Origin: Leifsonia psychrotolerans
GTDB lineage: Bacteria; Actinomycetota; Actinomycetes; Actinomycetales; Microbacteriaceae
Length of the DNA stretch: 64,000 bases
Reading direction: 5' to 3'
Assembly: GCF_013410665.1 (NCBI RefSeq)
Contig: NZ_JACCFM010000001.1
Coordinates: 3,410,001 to 3,474,000, forward strand
Part shown: piece after piece, positions 18,689 through 28,783 of the stretch
How the letters are laid out: every line of letters begins with the position of its first letter
Numbering within the stretch: position 1 is the first letter of the stretch
Translations under genes and position numbers: made by a program
Notes under the pieces: generated by a model
What the model was told of the DNA's origin: nothing
What the model saw: the letters and a program-made list of their open reading frames with translations, nothing else
The model's database searches: none

Positions 18689-20185
18689 TCAGTCGGGTCG
18701 GTCGTCTGCGCGTGCGAGCACCGCAGCCGCGACGATGCGGTTGGCCATGCCGTTGAAAATGATGCCGTGGAACGGCAGGATTGCCCACCAGTACAAGCGA
18801 CCGCCGAGCCCGGCCGGAAAGAAGATTGCGCGCTGGGTGTAGCGCGAGCCGCCCCCTGGCGTGGGAGTACTCGACATTTCAAGCCAGGCGCGTCCGGGCA
18901 CCAACATCTCGGCGCGGAGGCGCAGCATCGTGCCACGTTCGAGGTGTTCGACCCGCCAAAAGTCGAGTGCGTCGCCGGTATTGAGCTGTGCCGGATGCCG
19001 ACGCCCGCGGCGCAAACCCACCCCGCCGACGAGCTTGTCCATCCACCCACGCACCGCCCACGCGAGCGGGAACGAGTACCAGCCGTTCTCACCGCCGATG
19101 CCTTCGATCACCGACCAGAGTTGATCCGACGAGGCGGGCGTCAGCCGCGTCTTGAAGTCGATGTAGACCAGGTGGCCGGCCCAATCCGGGTCGCTCGGCA
19201 GAGGGTCGCTCGGGGCGCCCCGCACCGAGCCGTCGACCCAGCTCGTCTCGACTTCGCCATCACGCATCTTCGCCAGGGCCAGGCGGACCGCGTGCCGGTA
19301 GCTGGTCAAACCGCCGGGCGGCGCTGGGATGTATTGGTCGATGTCGTGTTCGGAGGCAACGCAATCGTTCTGCAACGACTCGATGATCGGAACGGCGATC
19401 CGTCGAGGGATGGGGGTGACCAGGTTCACCCATTGCGAGGCGAGCCAGGGCGTCAGCACGGGAAGTGCTGCGATCGCGCGCTGGCGCAGTCCCGCCTCGA
19501 CCGCGTACCCATTCATCATCTGCCCGTAGCGCCAGACGTCGGGACCGCCGATGTCGAAGGTGCGGTTGAGGTCTGAGGGCAGCTCGGTGGCCTCGGTGAG
19601 GTAGTAGAGCACATCGGTAATCGCGATCGGTTGCACCCAGTTGCGCACCCACTGCGGTGCTGGCATATACGGCAGCACCTCGGTGAGATGCCGGATCATC
19701 TCAAACGAGGTCGAGCCGGAACCGATTACGACGCCGGCCTGGAAGGCGATGGTTGGCACGCCGGAGTGGAGCAGGATGTTGCCGACTTCGGTGCGCGAGC
19801 GCAGATGCCGGCTGAGACGGTCGGTTTCGGGATGCAACCCACCCAGATAGATGATGCGCTGCAGATTGGCCTGCCGAGCCGCTTGGGCCACGTTCTGGGC
19901 CGAGAGCTGCTCGATGCGTTCGAAGGTGGCCCCGCGGCCGGCCGCACCGCCCATCGAGTGCACGAGGTAATAGAGGATCTCGACGCCGTCGAAGGCGGGA
20001 TCGAGCGACGCGCGATCGGTGAGGTCGCCTTGAAAGACCTGCACCCGGTCCCGCCACGGAACATCGCGCAGCTTCTCAGGTGTGCGCACGAGAATCCGCA
20101 CCTGGAATCCGGCTTCGAGCAGCCGCGGAACAAGGCGGCCACCGATATATCCGGTGGCTCCGGTAACCAGCACGACACGGGGCAT
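18689..20185 (-). CDS. SDR-family NAD(P)-binding protein with C-terminal DUF2867
   Basis: This is a 498-residue protein. The N-terminal ~300 residues are an atypical short-chain dehydrogenase/NmrA-like Rossmann domain starting VVLVTGATGYIGGRLVP, with YYLVHSMGG further on. The C-terminal ~160 residues match the DUF2867 domain, with a hydrophobic region near the end (FFPAGLGGRLYWWAILPFH). The substrate is not known. A minus-strand TACAGT hexamer ends 6 nt before the ATG, so the mRNA is probably leaderless. The gene is divergent from the formimidoylglutamase-like gene. Confidence 0.88.
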   Translation of the reverse strand: MPRVVLVTGATGYIGGRLVPRLLEAGFQVRILVRTPEKLRDVPWRDRVQVFQGDLTDRASLDPAFDGVEILYYLVHSMGGAAGRGATFERIEQLSAQNVAQAARQANLQRIIYLGGLHPETDRLSRHLRSRTEVGNILLHSGVPTIAFQAGVVIGSGSTSFEMIRHLTEVLPYMPAPQWVRNWVQPIAITDVLYYLTEATELPSDLNRTFDIGGPDVWRYGQMMNGYAVEAGLRQRAIAALPVLTPWLASQWVNLVTPIPRRIAVPIIESLQNDCVASEHDIDQYIPAPPGGLTSYRHAVRLALAKMRDGEVETSWVDGSVRGAPSDPLPSDPDWAGHLVYIDFKTRLTPASSDQLWSVIEGIGGENGWYSFPLAWAVRGWMDKLVGGVGLRRGRRHPAQLNTGDALDFWRVEHLERGTMLRLRAEMLVPGRAWLEMSSTPTPGGGSRYTQRAIFFPAGLGGRLYWWAILPFHGIIFNGMANRIVAAAVLARADDRPD

Positions 20186-20191
20186 GGACTC

Positions 20192-20197
20192 ACTGTA
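20192..20197 (-). promoter_or_regulatory. -10-like hexamer of the SDR gene
   Basis: TACAGT on the minus strand ends 6 nt before the ATG, with no ribosome binding site between. This geometry places the transcription start at or next to the start codon. Confidence 0.4.
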
Positions 20198-20306
20198 GCC
20201 CGTGGCTCTGACAACTGGCGGGAGAGCCGTTATTCGCTGCGGCTGGCCGTCCGGTATCCGAGACAGATTGACCTACCGGGGCAGATCGGGCCGATCAGCC
20301 GGTTGC

Positions 20307-20312
20307 TAGGGT
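20307..20312 (+). promoter_or_regulatory. -10-like hexamer of the hutG-like gene
   Basis: TAGGGT ends 6 nt before the ATG and no ribosome site intervenes. It is the counterpart of the hexamer of the divergent SDR gene. Confidence 0.4.
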
Positions 20313-20318
20313 CGGCCT

Positions 20319-21254
20319 ATGACCGTTGCAACACTGCCTCATGACGCCCTCTGGCCCCGCGCAGGAGACTGGCCTGCAGCAGAGTCTCTGGCCGCCGACC
20401 AGGCGATCGACCTCGCCCTGATCGGGATCCCGGCCTGGCGCACCTCACTCTCGGCCACGCGTGCCGGAGAGACCCCGTCGGCAATTCGGGCCGCATTGCG
20501 TAAATACAGTCCGGCGCTGATGCCCGACCGCGGCGGTCGTCCCGCACCGCGCACGCTCGATGAGCTCGTGTTGGCCGACTTCGGCGACGTGACTGACCCC
20601 GACAGCCCCGCCGGCGAAAGGCGTGCGATCGCCGCAGTGGCCGCGGCATCCGCTCGGTCACGCGTCGTCGTGGCCCTCGGCGGCGATAATTCCCTCACGG
20701 TTGCGGCAGCACTCGGCAGCTGGGGGGTGCACGTGCAAACCGCCGGACTGATCACCCTCGATGCCCACTACGATCTGCGCGACGGAGTCTCAAACGGCTC
20801 GCCCGTTCGTCGGCTGGTTGAAGCCGGTCTCGACGGTCGCCGCATCGTGCAGATTGGCATCGCCGACTTCGTGAACTCGCGTGACTACGCACAGCGCGCC
20901 CTCGACTTCGGTATCACGGTCGTGCACCGCGATGAACTGCATCGGCGGCCGATGACGGATGTCGTCGCAGAGGCCCTCGAGATCGCCGGCGCGGCCGGCG
21001 GGCCGATCCACGTTGACCTTGACGTTGACGTCTGTGACCGTTCGGTGGCCCCCGGATGCCCGGCCTCGGTGCCCGGTGGAATCTCGGCCTTCGAGCTGCG
21101 CACCGCCGCCCGCGCGGCCGGTGCCGACCCCCGCGTCGTTTCGGTCGACCTCGCTGAGATCGACGCGACGGCGGATGCCGCGGATGGGCGCACCGTGCGC
21201 CTGGCCGCGCTCTGTGTGCTCGAGGTGGCCGCGGGACTGCTCGACCGCCCCTGA
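20319..21254 (+). CDS. hutG: Formimidoylglutamase-like ureohydrolase (arginase/agmatinase family)
   Basis: This binuclear-metal ureohydrolase of 311 residues would convert N-formimidoyl-glutamate to glutamate and formamide, the last step of histidine breakdown. Metal-site segments are ALGGDNS, LDAHYDLRDG and VDLDVDVCDRS. In most family members the first segment is GGDHS; here Asn replaces the metal-ligand His. Assignment to the hut pathway rests on hutI-hutU 3 kb downstream and hutH in the same window; agmatinase or a related amidinase is the alternative. The gene starts with a leaderless-type ATG. Confidence 0.75.
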   Translation: MTVATLPHDALWPRAGDWPAAESLAADQAIDLALIGIPAWRTSLSATRAGETPSAIRAALRKYSPALMPDRGGRPAPRTLDELVLADFGDVTDPDSPAGERRAIAAVAAASARSRVVVALGGDNSLTVAAALGSWGVHVQTAGLITLDAHYDLRDGVSNGSPVRRLVEAGLDGRRIVQIGIADFVNSRDYAQRALDFGITVVHRDELHRRPMTDVVAEALEIAGAAGGPIHVDLDVDVCDRSVAPGCPASVPGGISAFELRTAARAAGADPRVVSVDLAEIDATADAADGRTVRLAALCVLEVAAGLLDRP

Positions 21255-21330
21255 TCGGCGCGACTGCCCTTCGTCGGCGCGCCCGACCGTGGCCGGCGCT
21301 CCTCGCGCCATCCGGCAGTCATCCTTTCCT

Positions 21331-21387
21331 GAGGTATCGCAGATGACCCTTCGCAGGCCCGCGGAAGGGTCATCTGCGCCACCTCAC
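21331..21387. terminator. Palindrome between convergent hutG-like gene and pntB
   Basis: Arms of 23 bp (21331-21353 and 21365-21387) match at 21 positions around an 11-base loop; the core is CGCAGATGACCCTTC and its complement. It lies between converging genes, 77 bases after the hutG-like stop and 16 bases beyond the pntB stop, so a bidirectional terminator is the simplest reading. There is no T tract. Confidence 0.65.
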
Positions 21388-21402
21388 GGCCAGAGCGGCG
21401 CT

Positions 21403-22800
21403 TTAGCGCTTGACCAGCGCCAGCGCACGCACGATCTCGTCGACGCGATCCTTCGCATCGCCGAACAGCATGCGGGTGTTCTCACGGAAGAACAGGGGGT
21501 TCTGCACACCGGCGTAACCGGCTGCCATTGAACGCTTGAACACGATGACCTCCTCGGCCTCCCACACCTTGAGCACCGGCATGCCGGCGATCGGGCTGGT
21601 CGGGTCCTCGGCCGCGGCCGGGTTCACGGTGTCATTGGCACCGATCACGAGCACCACCGACGTGCTGGCGAAGTCATCGTTCACCTCATCCATCTCAAGC
21701 ACGATGTCGTAGGGCACCTTGGCTTCGGCCAACAGCACGTTCATGTGTCCGGGCAGTCGACCGGCGACCGGGTGGATGCCGAAGCGCACCTCGACCCCAC
21801 GCGCACGCAGCAGCTTCGCCAGCTCGGCGACCGGGTACTGAGCCTGGGCGACGGCCATGCCGAAGCCCGGCGTGATGATCACTGACGTGGCGTTGGCCAG
21901 CAACTCGGCGGTCTCGTGCGCCCCGATCTCGCGATGCTCCCCCTCGACCTCGTCGCTCTTCGTGGCCACCACGGCACCGAAGCCACCGGCGATCACCGAG
22001 ATGAACGAGCGGTTCATGGCCTTGCACATGATGAAGGACAGGTAGGCGCCCGAGGAGCCCACGAGCGCGCCGGTGATGATCAGCAGGTCGTTGCCCAGCA
22101 GGAATCCGCTGGCTGCGGCAGCCCAGCCGGAGTAGCTGTTCAACATCGAGACCACGACCGGCATGTCGCCGCCGCCGATGGAAGCGACCAGGTGCCAGCC
22201 GAGCAGCAGGGCGAGCGCGGTGACCGCGATCAGTAGTGCGAGGTCCGGGGCGATGACGAACCAGGCGGTGAGCGCGGCGAACAGCACCAGCGCGCCGAGG
22301 TTCAGCACGTTCCGGCCAGGCAGCACCAGTGGCGCGGACTTCATCCGCGCCGACAGCTTCAGGAACGCGACGATCGACCCGGTGAAGGTGACACCGCCGA
22401 TGAAGACGCCGACGAACACCTCGCCGCGGTGAATTCCTTCGAGGGCCGGCGCGATGTCGCCGTGCTCCAGCCAGCCGTTCCAGCCGATCAGCACGGCGGC
22501 GAGACCCACGAAAGAGTGCAGCAGGGCGATGAATTGCGGCATCCCGGTCATCTCGACCTGCGCGGCACGCCAGAGTCCGATGGCCCCGCCAATTGCGACG
22601 GCGACGAGCAGCAGGGCGATCGCCAGACTATCCGCGATGTCGAGCATGAGCACGAGGGTCGAGACGAGCGCGAGCGCCATCCCTGTCATTCCGTACCAGA
22701 GGCCCCCCTGAGAGGACTCGTGCTTGGAGAGCCCACCGAGGCTCAGAATGAAGAGGAGCGCCGCGACCAAATAGGCAGCGGTAGCGATGGCGGCGATCAT
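21403..22800 (-). CDS. pntB: NAD(P) transhydrogenase subunit beta
   Basis: This is the beta subunit of the proton-translocating membrane transhydrogenase (465 residues). The first ~270 residues form about nine membrane helices, and the C-terminal domain is the NADP(H)-binding dIII with [16 protein letters not shown] and [14 protein letters not shown]. The ATG overlaps the pntA stop (ATGA). Together with PntA it would use the proton gradient to reduce NADP+ with NADH. The flanking position between hut genes has no obvious functional reason. Confidence 0.96.
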   Translation of the reverse strand: MIAAIATAAYLVAALLFILSLGGLSKHESSQGGLWYGMTGMALALVSTLVLMLDIADSLAIALLLVAVAIGGAIGLWRAAQVEMTGMPQFIALLHSFVGLAAVLIGWNGWLEHGDIAPALEGIHRGEVFVGVFIGGVTFTGSIVAFLKLSARMKSAPLVLPGRNVLNLGALVLFAALTAWFVIAPDLALLIAVTALALLLGWHLVASIGGGDMPVVVSMLNSYSGWAAAASGFLLGNDLLIITGALVGSSGAYLSFIMCKAMNRSFISVIAGGFGAVVATKSDEVEGEHREIGAHETAELLANATSVIITPGFGMAVAQAQYPVAELAKLLRARGVEVRFGIHPVAGRLPGHMNVLLAEAKVPYDIVLEMDEVNDDFASTSVVLVIGANDTVNPAAAEDPTSPIAGMPVLKVWEAEEVIVFKRSMAAGYAGVQNPLFFRENTRMLFGDAKDRVDEIVRALALVKR

Positions 22801-24338
22801 GAGTTGCCCTTCGAGAACATGCGCAGCATGCGCCGGGTCACGGCGAAACCGCCGAAGATGTTGATGCTCGCCAGCAGCACGGCCACGAACGAGAGAGTGC
22901 GGGTGACAGGGTCAACGCCGGCCAGTTGCAGCATGGCGCCGACGACGATGATGCCGCTGATGGCGTTGGTGATCGACATCAGCGGAGTGTGCAGGGCGTG
23001 GTTCACCTTGCCGATGACGTAGAAACCAATCACGATCGACAACGTCAGCACGGTGATGTGCCGCGGCAGCGGGTCGGGGGCGATCGCGACCAGCAGGAAC
23101 AGCGCGGCCACGCCCACGGCGGTGAGGGCCAGGCGGGATCCGGTGCCGAGGCCCTTCTTCGCAGCCGCAGGGCTGATCGGGGCAGCGGATGCGGCAGCCG
23201 CTGGCGCGGCGGAGACCTGCACGGGCGGCGGCGGCCAGAGCTTCTCGCCGTTCTGCACGACGATGATCGAGCGCTGCACGATGTCGGTCTGGTCGAGCAC
23301 GAGCACGCCGTCCTTGCCCGGGGTGAGCAGCTTCAGCAGGTTGACCAGGTTCTGGCCGAACAGCTGCGAGGCCTGCGCGGGAAGCCGGCGGGCGAGGTCG
23401 GTGTAGCCGATGATCGTGACGCCGTTGGCAGTGACGATCTTCTCGCCCGGCACGGTGCCTTCGACGTTGCCGCCGTTTGCTGCGGCGAGGTCGACGATGA
23501 CCGAACCCGAGCGCATCGAGGCGACATCCGCCGCGGTGATCAGCTTGGGCGCGGCGCGACCGGGAATGTTCGCGGTCGTGATGATGATGTCGACGTCGCG
23601 TGCCTGCTCCGAGTAGAGCTCGGCGGCTCGGCGGTTGTAGTCCTCGCTGGTGGCCTTCGCGTAGCCGTCGCTCGAGACACCCTGGTCGGCGATTTCCACG
23701 GCGAGGTAGGTACCACCGATCGACTTCACCTGGTCGGCGACTTCGGGCCGAGGGTCGGTTGCGCGCACGATGGCGCCGAGCGCGGATGCCGCGCCGATGG
23801 CAGCGAGGCCGGCCACACCGGCGCCGGCGATGAGAACCTTCGCCGGCGGAACCTTGCCTGCGGCGGTGATCTGGCCGGTGAAGAACCGGCCGAACGCGTT
23901 TGCCGCCTCGACGACGGCACGGTAGCCGGCGATGTTCGCCGTCGACGAAAGCACGTCCATGGACTGTGCGCGTGAAATGCGCGGCACCGCGTCGACAGCG
24001 AGTGCCGTAATCGGGTACTGAGTCAGGCGTTCAACCAAATCGGGGTTCAGCCCGGGGCTCAGCCAGCTGATGACGGTGGCGCCGCTTGTGAGTTGCGCGA
24101 GTTCAGCATCATTCGGCGCGTTCAGTTTCAGCACAACGTCGGCGTTCCAAGCTTGCGTCTTGTCGACGATGGCGACTCCAGCGGCGACGTAATCGGCATC
24201 CCGAAAACTCGCCCACTCACCCGCGCCAGCCTCGACGACAACCTCATAGCCCAGCTTCACCAGCTGGCTCACGGTCGACGGAGTACCGGCGACCCGGGTC
24301 TCCCCCGGGGACGACTCAGTGACAATTCCTATTCTCAA
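22797..24338 (-). CDS. pntA: NAD(P) transhydrogenase subunit alpha
   Basis: This is the full-length alpha subunit, 513 residues: an NAD-binding dI domain ([15 protein letters not shown] at the start, [17 protein letters not shown] as the Rossmann loop), an Ala/Pro-rich linker around residues 375-400, and three to four membrane helices at the C-terminus. A TTG start is chosen because AAAGGAG lies 6 nt upstream and because the family sequence begins at this point; the extra 14 codons upstream do not resemble PntA. The length agrees with other single-chain PntA proteins (about 510 residues). Confidence 0.94.
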   Translation of the reverse strand: MRIGIVTESSPGETRVAGTPSTVSQLVKLGYEVVVEAGAGEWASFRDADYVAAGVAIVDKTQAWNADVVLKLNAPNDAELAQLTSGATVISWLSPGLNPDLVERLTQYPITALAVDAVPRISRAQSMDVLSSTANIAGYRAVVEAANAFGRFFTGQITAAGKVPPAKVLIAGAGVAGLAAIGAASALGAIVRATDPRPEVADQVKSIGGTYLAVEIADQGVSSDGYAKATSEDYNRRAAELYSEQARDVDIIITTANIPGRAAPKLITAADVASMRSGSVIVDLAAANGGNVEGTVPGEKIVTANGVTIIGYTDLARRLPAQASQLFGQNLVNLLKLLTPGKDGVLVLDQTDIVQRSIIVVQNGEKLWPPPPVQVSAAPAAAASAAPISPAAAKKGLGTGSRLALTAVGVAALFLLVAIAPDPLPRHITVLTLSIVIGFYVIGKVNHALHTPLMSITNAISGIIVVGAMLQLAGVDPVTRTLSFVAVLLASINIFGGFAVTRRMLRMFSKGNS

Positions 24339-24512
24339 TTTCGGCTCCTTTGCACAGCGAAACACTACTGGCTCAGGCAAACGTCGCTTCGCTCAGCGCG
24401 CGCAGTCGGAACGAAGAAATCGCGATTCTTAACAATTAGGCAAGATAATCGATGTTTTCGGCGTCCTTTCCTTCACAGGGGTCGTAATGCTGCCGGTTCG
24501 TGTGCGGCCCGG

Positions 24513-25715
24513 TCAGGCCGAGACGCTCACCGCTACGCCGTCTTTCCAGACCCGCCGAATGAGCGGAACCCCCGGGCGGTAGGCCAGGTGCAGATACGAG
24601 TCGGCGGTGAGTTGGGCGAGGTCGGCGCGCGCCCCGACGATGACACGCCCGACATCCGTGCGCCGTAGAGCCGCGGCACCGCCGGCGGTCGCCGCCCACA
24701 CGGCCTCGGCCGGCGTCATCCCCATGTCGCGCACGGCGACCGCGATGCAGAAGGGCAGTGACGAGGTGAACGACGAACCCGGGTTGCAGTCGCTCGCCAG
24801 GGCGACGGTGGCACCGGCGTCGATGAGGCGCCGGGCACTCGGGTATGGCTGCCGGGTCGAGAACTCGACGCCGGGCAGCAGCGTCGCCACGGTGTTCGAG
24901 CCGGCCAGGGCCTGCACGTCGTCCTCGGTCAGGTACGTGCAGTGGTCGACGCTCGCGGCATCGAGTTCGACGGCCAGCATCACTCCGTCGCCCGGGCCGA
25001 GCTGACTGGCATGCACGCGTACGCCGAGTCCGCGCGCGGCGCCGGCCACGAGGATGCGCCGGCTTTGCACGGGCGTGAACGCGCCGGTCTCACAGAACAC
25101 GTCGATCCAGCGGGCGTGCGGCGAGCAGGCATCCAGCATGTCGCCGACCACGAGGTCGACGTACTCGTCGGCGCGACCCGAAAACTCGGCAGGAACCACA
25201 TGCGCTCCGAGGAATGTGACCTCGGAGGTCACCTCGGCCGCCAGGCGCACGAGCCGGGCTTCATCGGCGAGGGACAGCCCGTAACCGCTCTTGATCTCGA
25301 CGGTCGTCGTGCCTTGAGCGAGCATTTCGCCCAGGAATCCGCGTGTGCGGGCCCGCAACTCCTCGTCGCTGGCGGCTCGGGTGGCGGCCACCGTTGAGCG
25401 AATGCCGCCGGCGGAATACTTCTGCCCTGACATGCGCGCCTCGAACTCGGCCGATCGGTCGCCGCCGAAGATGATGTGACTGTGGCTGTCGACGAAGCCG
25501 GGAATGATGCAAGCGCCCACCGCGTCGGTGACCGTGTCTGCGGCGAGTGCGTGAGCCGGAGCGGCTGAAGCCGCCCCCAGCCAGGCGATCTGGCCATCCT
25601 CGATCAGAATTGCGGCATCGGTCAGGATGCCGAGCCGTTCGGATCCCGGCCGAGTATCGACGCCCGGAGAGTTGGTGATCAACTGCCCGATGTTGGTGAC
25701 CAGTTCGGTTGTCAT
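24513..25715 (-). CDS. hutI: imidazolonepropionase
   Basis: This is an amidohydrolase-fold enzyme of 400 residues that opens imidazolone-5-propionate to N-formimidoyl-glutamate. Metal ligands are visible in [12 protein letters not shown] (HxH), in the His of GAHVVPAEF and in ASDCNPGS; substrate segments include EIKSGYGLS. The ATG overlaps the hutU stop by ATGA, so the two are coupled. An upstream in-frame start seven codons earlier would lie inside hutU and is not needed. Confidence 0.95.
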   Translation of the reverse strand: MTTELVTNIGQLITNSPGVDTRPGSERLGILTDAAILIEDGQIAWLGAASAAPAHALAADTVTDAVGACIIPGFVDSHSHIIFGGDRSAEFEARMSGQKYSAGGIRSTVAATRAASDEELRARTRGFLGEMLAQGTTTVEIKSGYGLSLADEARLVRLAAEVTSEVTFLGAHVVPAEFSGRADEYVDLVVGDMLDACSPHARWIDVFCETGAFTPVQSRRILVAGAARGLGVRVHASQLGPGDGVMLAVELDAASVDHCTYLTEDDVQALAGSNTVATLLPGVEFSTRQPYPSARRLIDAGATVALASDCNPGSSFTSSLPFCIAVAVRDMGMTPAEAVWAATAGGAAALRRTDVGRVIVGARADLAQLTADSYLHLAYRPGVPLIRRVWKDGVAVSVSA

Positions 25716-27424
25716 GCCGGGGTGTCGCCTTCCCACATCGGCACGCGGAGTCCGCGTTCGCGGGCGACCTCGGCGGCACGCTCATAGCCGGCGTCGACGT
25801 GTCGCATCACCCCGGTGCCCGGGTCGTTGGTGAGCACGCGCTCGATCTTCTCGGCGGCCAGCGGTGTTCCATCGGCAACGATAACCTGACCGGCGTGGAT
25901 GCTGCGGCCAATGCCGACCCCGCCACCGTGGTGGATCGATACCCAGGTGGCGCCCGACGCGGTGTTGAGCAGCGCATTCAGCAGCGGCCAGTCGGCGATC
26001 GCATCCGAACCATCGGCCATCGATTCGGTCTCGCGGTACGGCGAGGCGACCGAGCCGGAGTCGAGGTGATCGCGGCCGATGGCCAGCGGGGCGCTCAGTT
26101 CACCGGAAGCAACCATCTCATTGAATTTGAGTCCGGCGATGTGGCGTTCCTTGTAGCCGAGCCAGCAGATGCGTGCGGGCAGGCCTTCGAACTGAACCTT
26201 CTCGTGGGCGGCGGTGATCCAGCGGCGCAGGTGCTCATCGTGCGGGAACAGCTCGAGGATGGCTTTGTCGGTCGCGGCGATGTCGGCCGGGTCGCCCGAG
26301 AGTGCGGCCCAGCGAAACGGCCCCTTGCCCTCGGCGAAGAGCGGACGGATGTAGGCGGGCACGAAACCGGGAAAGTCGAATGCGCGGTCGTAACCGCCCA
26401 GTTCGGCCTCGGCTCGGATCGAGTTGCCGTAGTCGAAGACTTCCGCACCGGCATCCTGGAACTCGACCATGGCCTGAACCTGCTTGGCCATCGAGGCGCG
26501 AGCGCGCTCGGTGAAGGCGACCGGGTCTGCGGCAGAGAGCTCGTGCCACTCGGCGACGGTGACGCCCTCAGGCAGGTAGGCGAGCGGGTCGTGCGCGCTG
26601 GTCTGGTCAGTGACGATATCGATCGCAATCGTGCGGGCCAATAACTCGGGGAACACCGTTGCGGCATTGCCGACCAGGCCGACCGAGAGTGGGATGCGCG
26701 CGGCCTTGGCGGCGAGCACGCGGGCGAGGGCGTCGTCGAGGTAGGTGGTCATTTCGTCGAGGTAGCCGCGGTCGACTCGGCGCTGCAGGCGCGTCTCGTC
26801 GACGTCGACAATGAGCACGACGCCCTCGTTCATGGTGACGGCGAGCGGCTGAGCGCCGCCCATTCCACCGGCGCCACCGGTGAGGGTCAGGGTTCCGGCC
26901 AGTGTTGCACCGCCCGGGGTGGGGGCCTCGCCGCGACGTTCGGCCAGTTTGTTGGCGACGGCCGCGAAGGTTTCGTAGGTGCCCTGCAGGATGCCCTGGG
27001 TGCCGATGTAGATCCAGGAGCCAGCCGTCATCTGGCCGTACATGGTGAGTCCGAGTGCCTCGAGTCGGCGAAACTCGGGCCAGTTCGCCCAGTCGCCGAC
27101 GAGGTTCGAATTGGCGATGAGCACACGCGGCGCCCACTCGTGCGTGCGGAAGACGCCGACCGGCTTGCCGGACTGCACCAGCAAGGTCTCATCCTTTTCG
27201 AGCGTGGTCAAGGTGCGCACGATGGCGTCGTAGGCATCCCAGCTGCGGGCGGCGCGGCCGGTTCCGCCGTAGACGACGAGGTCATCGGGGTGCTCGGCCA
27301 CGTCGGGGTCGAGGTTGTTCATGAGCATGCGCAGCGGGCCTTCGGTCTGCCAGCTTTTCGCGGTGAGCGTCGTGCCTCGCGCGGCGCGAACGGGGCGGGC
27401 CCGGCTTGAGTCGAAAGGAGTCAT
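25712..27424 (-). CDS. hutU: urocanate hydratase (urocanase)
   Basis: This enzyme converts urocanate to imidazolonepropionate using tightly bound NAD+ as electrophile. It is 570 residues long, near the family norm. The NAD loop is [14 protein letters not shown], and the conserved segment [17 protein letters not shown] holds the active-site Cys and surrounding residues. The much longer open frame upstream is low-complexity intergenic sequence and is rejected; the ATG chosen precedes the family-typical [19 protein letters not shown]. No ribosome site is seen; TGCAAT six bases upstream is a weak leaderless -10 candidate. Confidence 0.95.
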   Translation of the reverse strand: MTPFDSSRARPVRAARGTTLTAKSWQTEGPLRMLMNNLDPDVAEHPDDLVVYGGTGRAARSWDAYDAIVRTLTTLEKDETLLVQSGKPVGVFRTHEWAPRVLIANSNLVGDWANWPEFRRLEALGLTMYGQMTAGSWIYIGTQGILQGTYETFAAVANKLAERRGEAPTPGGATLAGTLTLTGGAGGMGGAQPLAVTMNEGVVLIVDVDETRLQRRVDRGYLDEMTTYLDDALARVLAAKAARIPLSVGLVGNAATVFPELLARTIAIDIVTDQTSAHDPLAYLPEGVTVAEWHELSAADPVAFTERARASMAKQVQAMVEFQDAGAEVFDYGNSIRAEAELGGYDRAFDFPGFVPAYIRPLFAEGKGPFRWAALSGDPADIAATDKAILELFPHDEHLRRWITAAHEKVQFEGLPARICWLGYKERHIAGLKFNEMVASGELSAPLAIGRDHLDSGSVASPYRETESMADGSDAIADWPLLNALLNTASGATWVSIHHGGGVGIGRSIHAGQVIVADGTPLAAEKIERVLTNDPGTGVMRHVDAGYERAAEVARERGLRVPMWEGDTPA

Positions 27425-27512
27425 ACAGTGATTGCACACCACGCTCTGCCGCAGAACAACGGGTGCGACGGCAGAACTGTCCGGTATCCCAGATACGCGG
27501 ATGCTGTGCGCT

Positions 27513-27557
27513 GCGCAACCCGCGCAACCCGCGCAACCTGCGCACCCTGCGCACCCT
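27513..27557. repeat. Five 9-base tandem repeats upstream of hutU
   Basis: The unit GCGCAACCC (later copies GCGCACCCT) is repeated five times in register. It lies 90-130 bases before hutU and could alter promoter spacing by slippage, but no operator is recognised. Confidence 0.75.
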
Positions 27558-27591
27558 GCACTCGGCATCCGTGAGCGTACGCCCGCAGTCT

Positions 27592-27678
27592 TGTCCCCGG
27601 ATTCGGATCGCCGCGAGATTCCCGGCGTGTCGGCGCGCGACACGCCGCAAAACTGGCCATTTTCCGAATCCGGGGACA
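27592..27678. repeat. Compound palindrome between lysG and hutU
   Basis: Perfect 16-bp outer arms TGTCCCCGGATTCGGA (27592-27607) and complement (27663-27678) enclose a second hairpin with 10-bp arms CGGCGTGTCG (27623-27632) / CGACACGCCG (27638-27647). The 320-base gap 27425-27744 holds this element and the 9-base tandem repeats and no gene that I can support. It may be the lysG terminator. Confidence 0.85.
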
Positions 27679-27744
27679 GTGCGGGGGGCAGGGGCGGATG
27701 CCGCGGCGGAGGATGGGCGCAGATATCGGAGGCCGCGGCATCCG

Positions 27745-28713
27745 TCAGCGCAACTGTGCCGCCGCCGCTGCCCCGATCGCGTCGGCCACCGCCGACAGCG
27801 TGGGGGAATGCAGTTTCCACTGCTGCCAATACAGTGCGACGTCGATAAATTCGCCGGGATCGATCTCGACGAGCGCCCCCGAGGCCTCGGCCGTTTGGCT
27901 CTGAGCGTCCGGCAGCATGCCCCAGCCCAGTCCGAGCTGCACCGCCGTCGCGAACTCTGACGACGCGGGCACAAAATGTTGGGGCGGATGCAGCAGGGTC
28001 CGCGTGCGTTGCCGCAGATAGCGATCTTGCAGATCGTCGGTGCGGTCATAGATCACCACGGGCGCCACCGCGAGGCTGGCAACGGTCGGCCCATCGCTGA
28101 ACCACGTGGCGACAAACTCGGGGCTCGCCATCGGCCGATACCGCATCGCGCCGAGCGGCCGCACGATGCAGCCTTGCACCGGCTCGGACGCCGACGTGAT
28201 TGCCGCCATCACTGTGCCGTCGCGCAGTCGCGCGGTCGAGTGGTCTTGATCCTCACGAAAGATGTCGAAGCTGATGCGGTGCGCGGCAGGCACGCGCGCG
28301 AGGGCAGGCAGAGCCCAGGTCGCCAGCGAATCCGAATTGATCACGAGCGGAATGCTGATGAAGCGTTCGGAGGCGGATGCTGCCTCGCCCACCTCGGGTT
28401 CGAGCATGGTCAGGGCGTCATTCTCGAGCAGAGCGAACTGGCGGGCCAGGCGCAGCACGACTTCGCCCGATGCAGTGGGTCGAACCGGCTTGACCCGTTG
28501 CAGCAGAACTCGGCCCACGGCCAATTCCAGAGCCTTGATGCGCTGGCTGATCGCTGACGGTGTCACCTGCAGTTGCCGTGCCGCCGCATCGAAAGTGCCC
28601 CTGTCGACGACGGCCAGGAGGGCCCGGAGCTGATCGAGTTGGAGATCCATCATGGAGGCGGCGGGCTTTCGGATCGGGACGCTGAGGAGGCGCCTATGAG
28701 GCGGGTGGGTCAT
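27745..28713 (-). CDS. lysG: LysR-family regulator, LysG/ArgP type
   Basis: This regulator of basic-amino-acid export has an N-terminal HTH ([19 protein letters not shown]) and a LysR effector domain. It is divergent from lysE, the standard arrangement. Two starts compete: an ATG with TAGGGT ending 5 nt upstream (leaderless type, 322 residues, used here) and a pair of ATGs 20 codons later (MMDLQLDQL), where homologues usually begin but where no ribosome site is visible. LysG proteins activate lysE with lysine, arginine or histidine as co-inducer. Confidence 0.88.
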   Translation of the reverse strand: MTHPPHRRLLSVPIRKPAASMMDLQLDQLRALLAVVDRGTFDAAARQLQVTPSAISQRIKALELAVGRVLLQRVKPVRPTASGEVVLRLARQFALLENDALTMLEPEVGEAASASERFISIPLVINSDSLATWALPALARVPAAHRISFDIFREDQDHSTARLRDGTVMAAITSASEPVQGCIVRPLGAMRYRPMASPEFVATWFSDGPTVASLAVAPVVIYDRTDDLQDRYLRQRTRTLLHPPQHFVPASSEFATAVQLGLGWGMLPDAQSQTAEASGALVEIDPGEFIDVALYWQQWKLHSPTLSAVADAIGAAAAAQLR

Positions 28714-28775
28714 TAGCTACCCTAATGATGCATCAGAAAGATGAGCTGGAACAGTGGTTGCCCGCGCCGTAGAGT
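28709..28775. promoter_or_regulatory. lysG/lysE intergenic operator and promoters
   Basis: A perfect dyad TCATTAG-N5-CTAATGA (28710-28728) contains a T-N11-A LysR box. It overlaps the minus-strand TAGGGT (28719-28724) and the first lysG codon, and its centre lies about 64 bases before the GTG of lysE, which has TAGAGT (28770-28775) 8 nt upstream. This matches the classic LysR layout: activation of lysE from about -65 and autorepression of lysG. Confidence 0.6.
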
Positions 28776-28783
28776 CGTCGATT

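Noticed and set aside
27425..27829. N-terminal extension of hutU of 135 residues with Cys-Ala-Gly repeats
   Set aside because: It is the translation of a 9-base tandem repeat and a palindrome; urocanase homologues begin at the later ATG.
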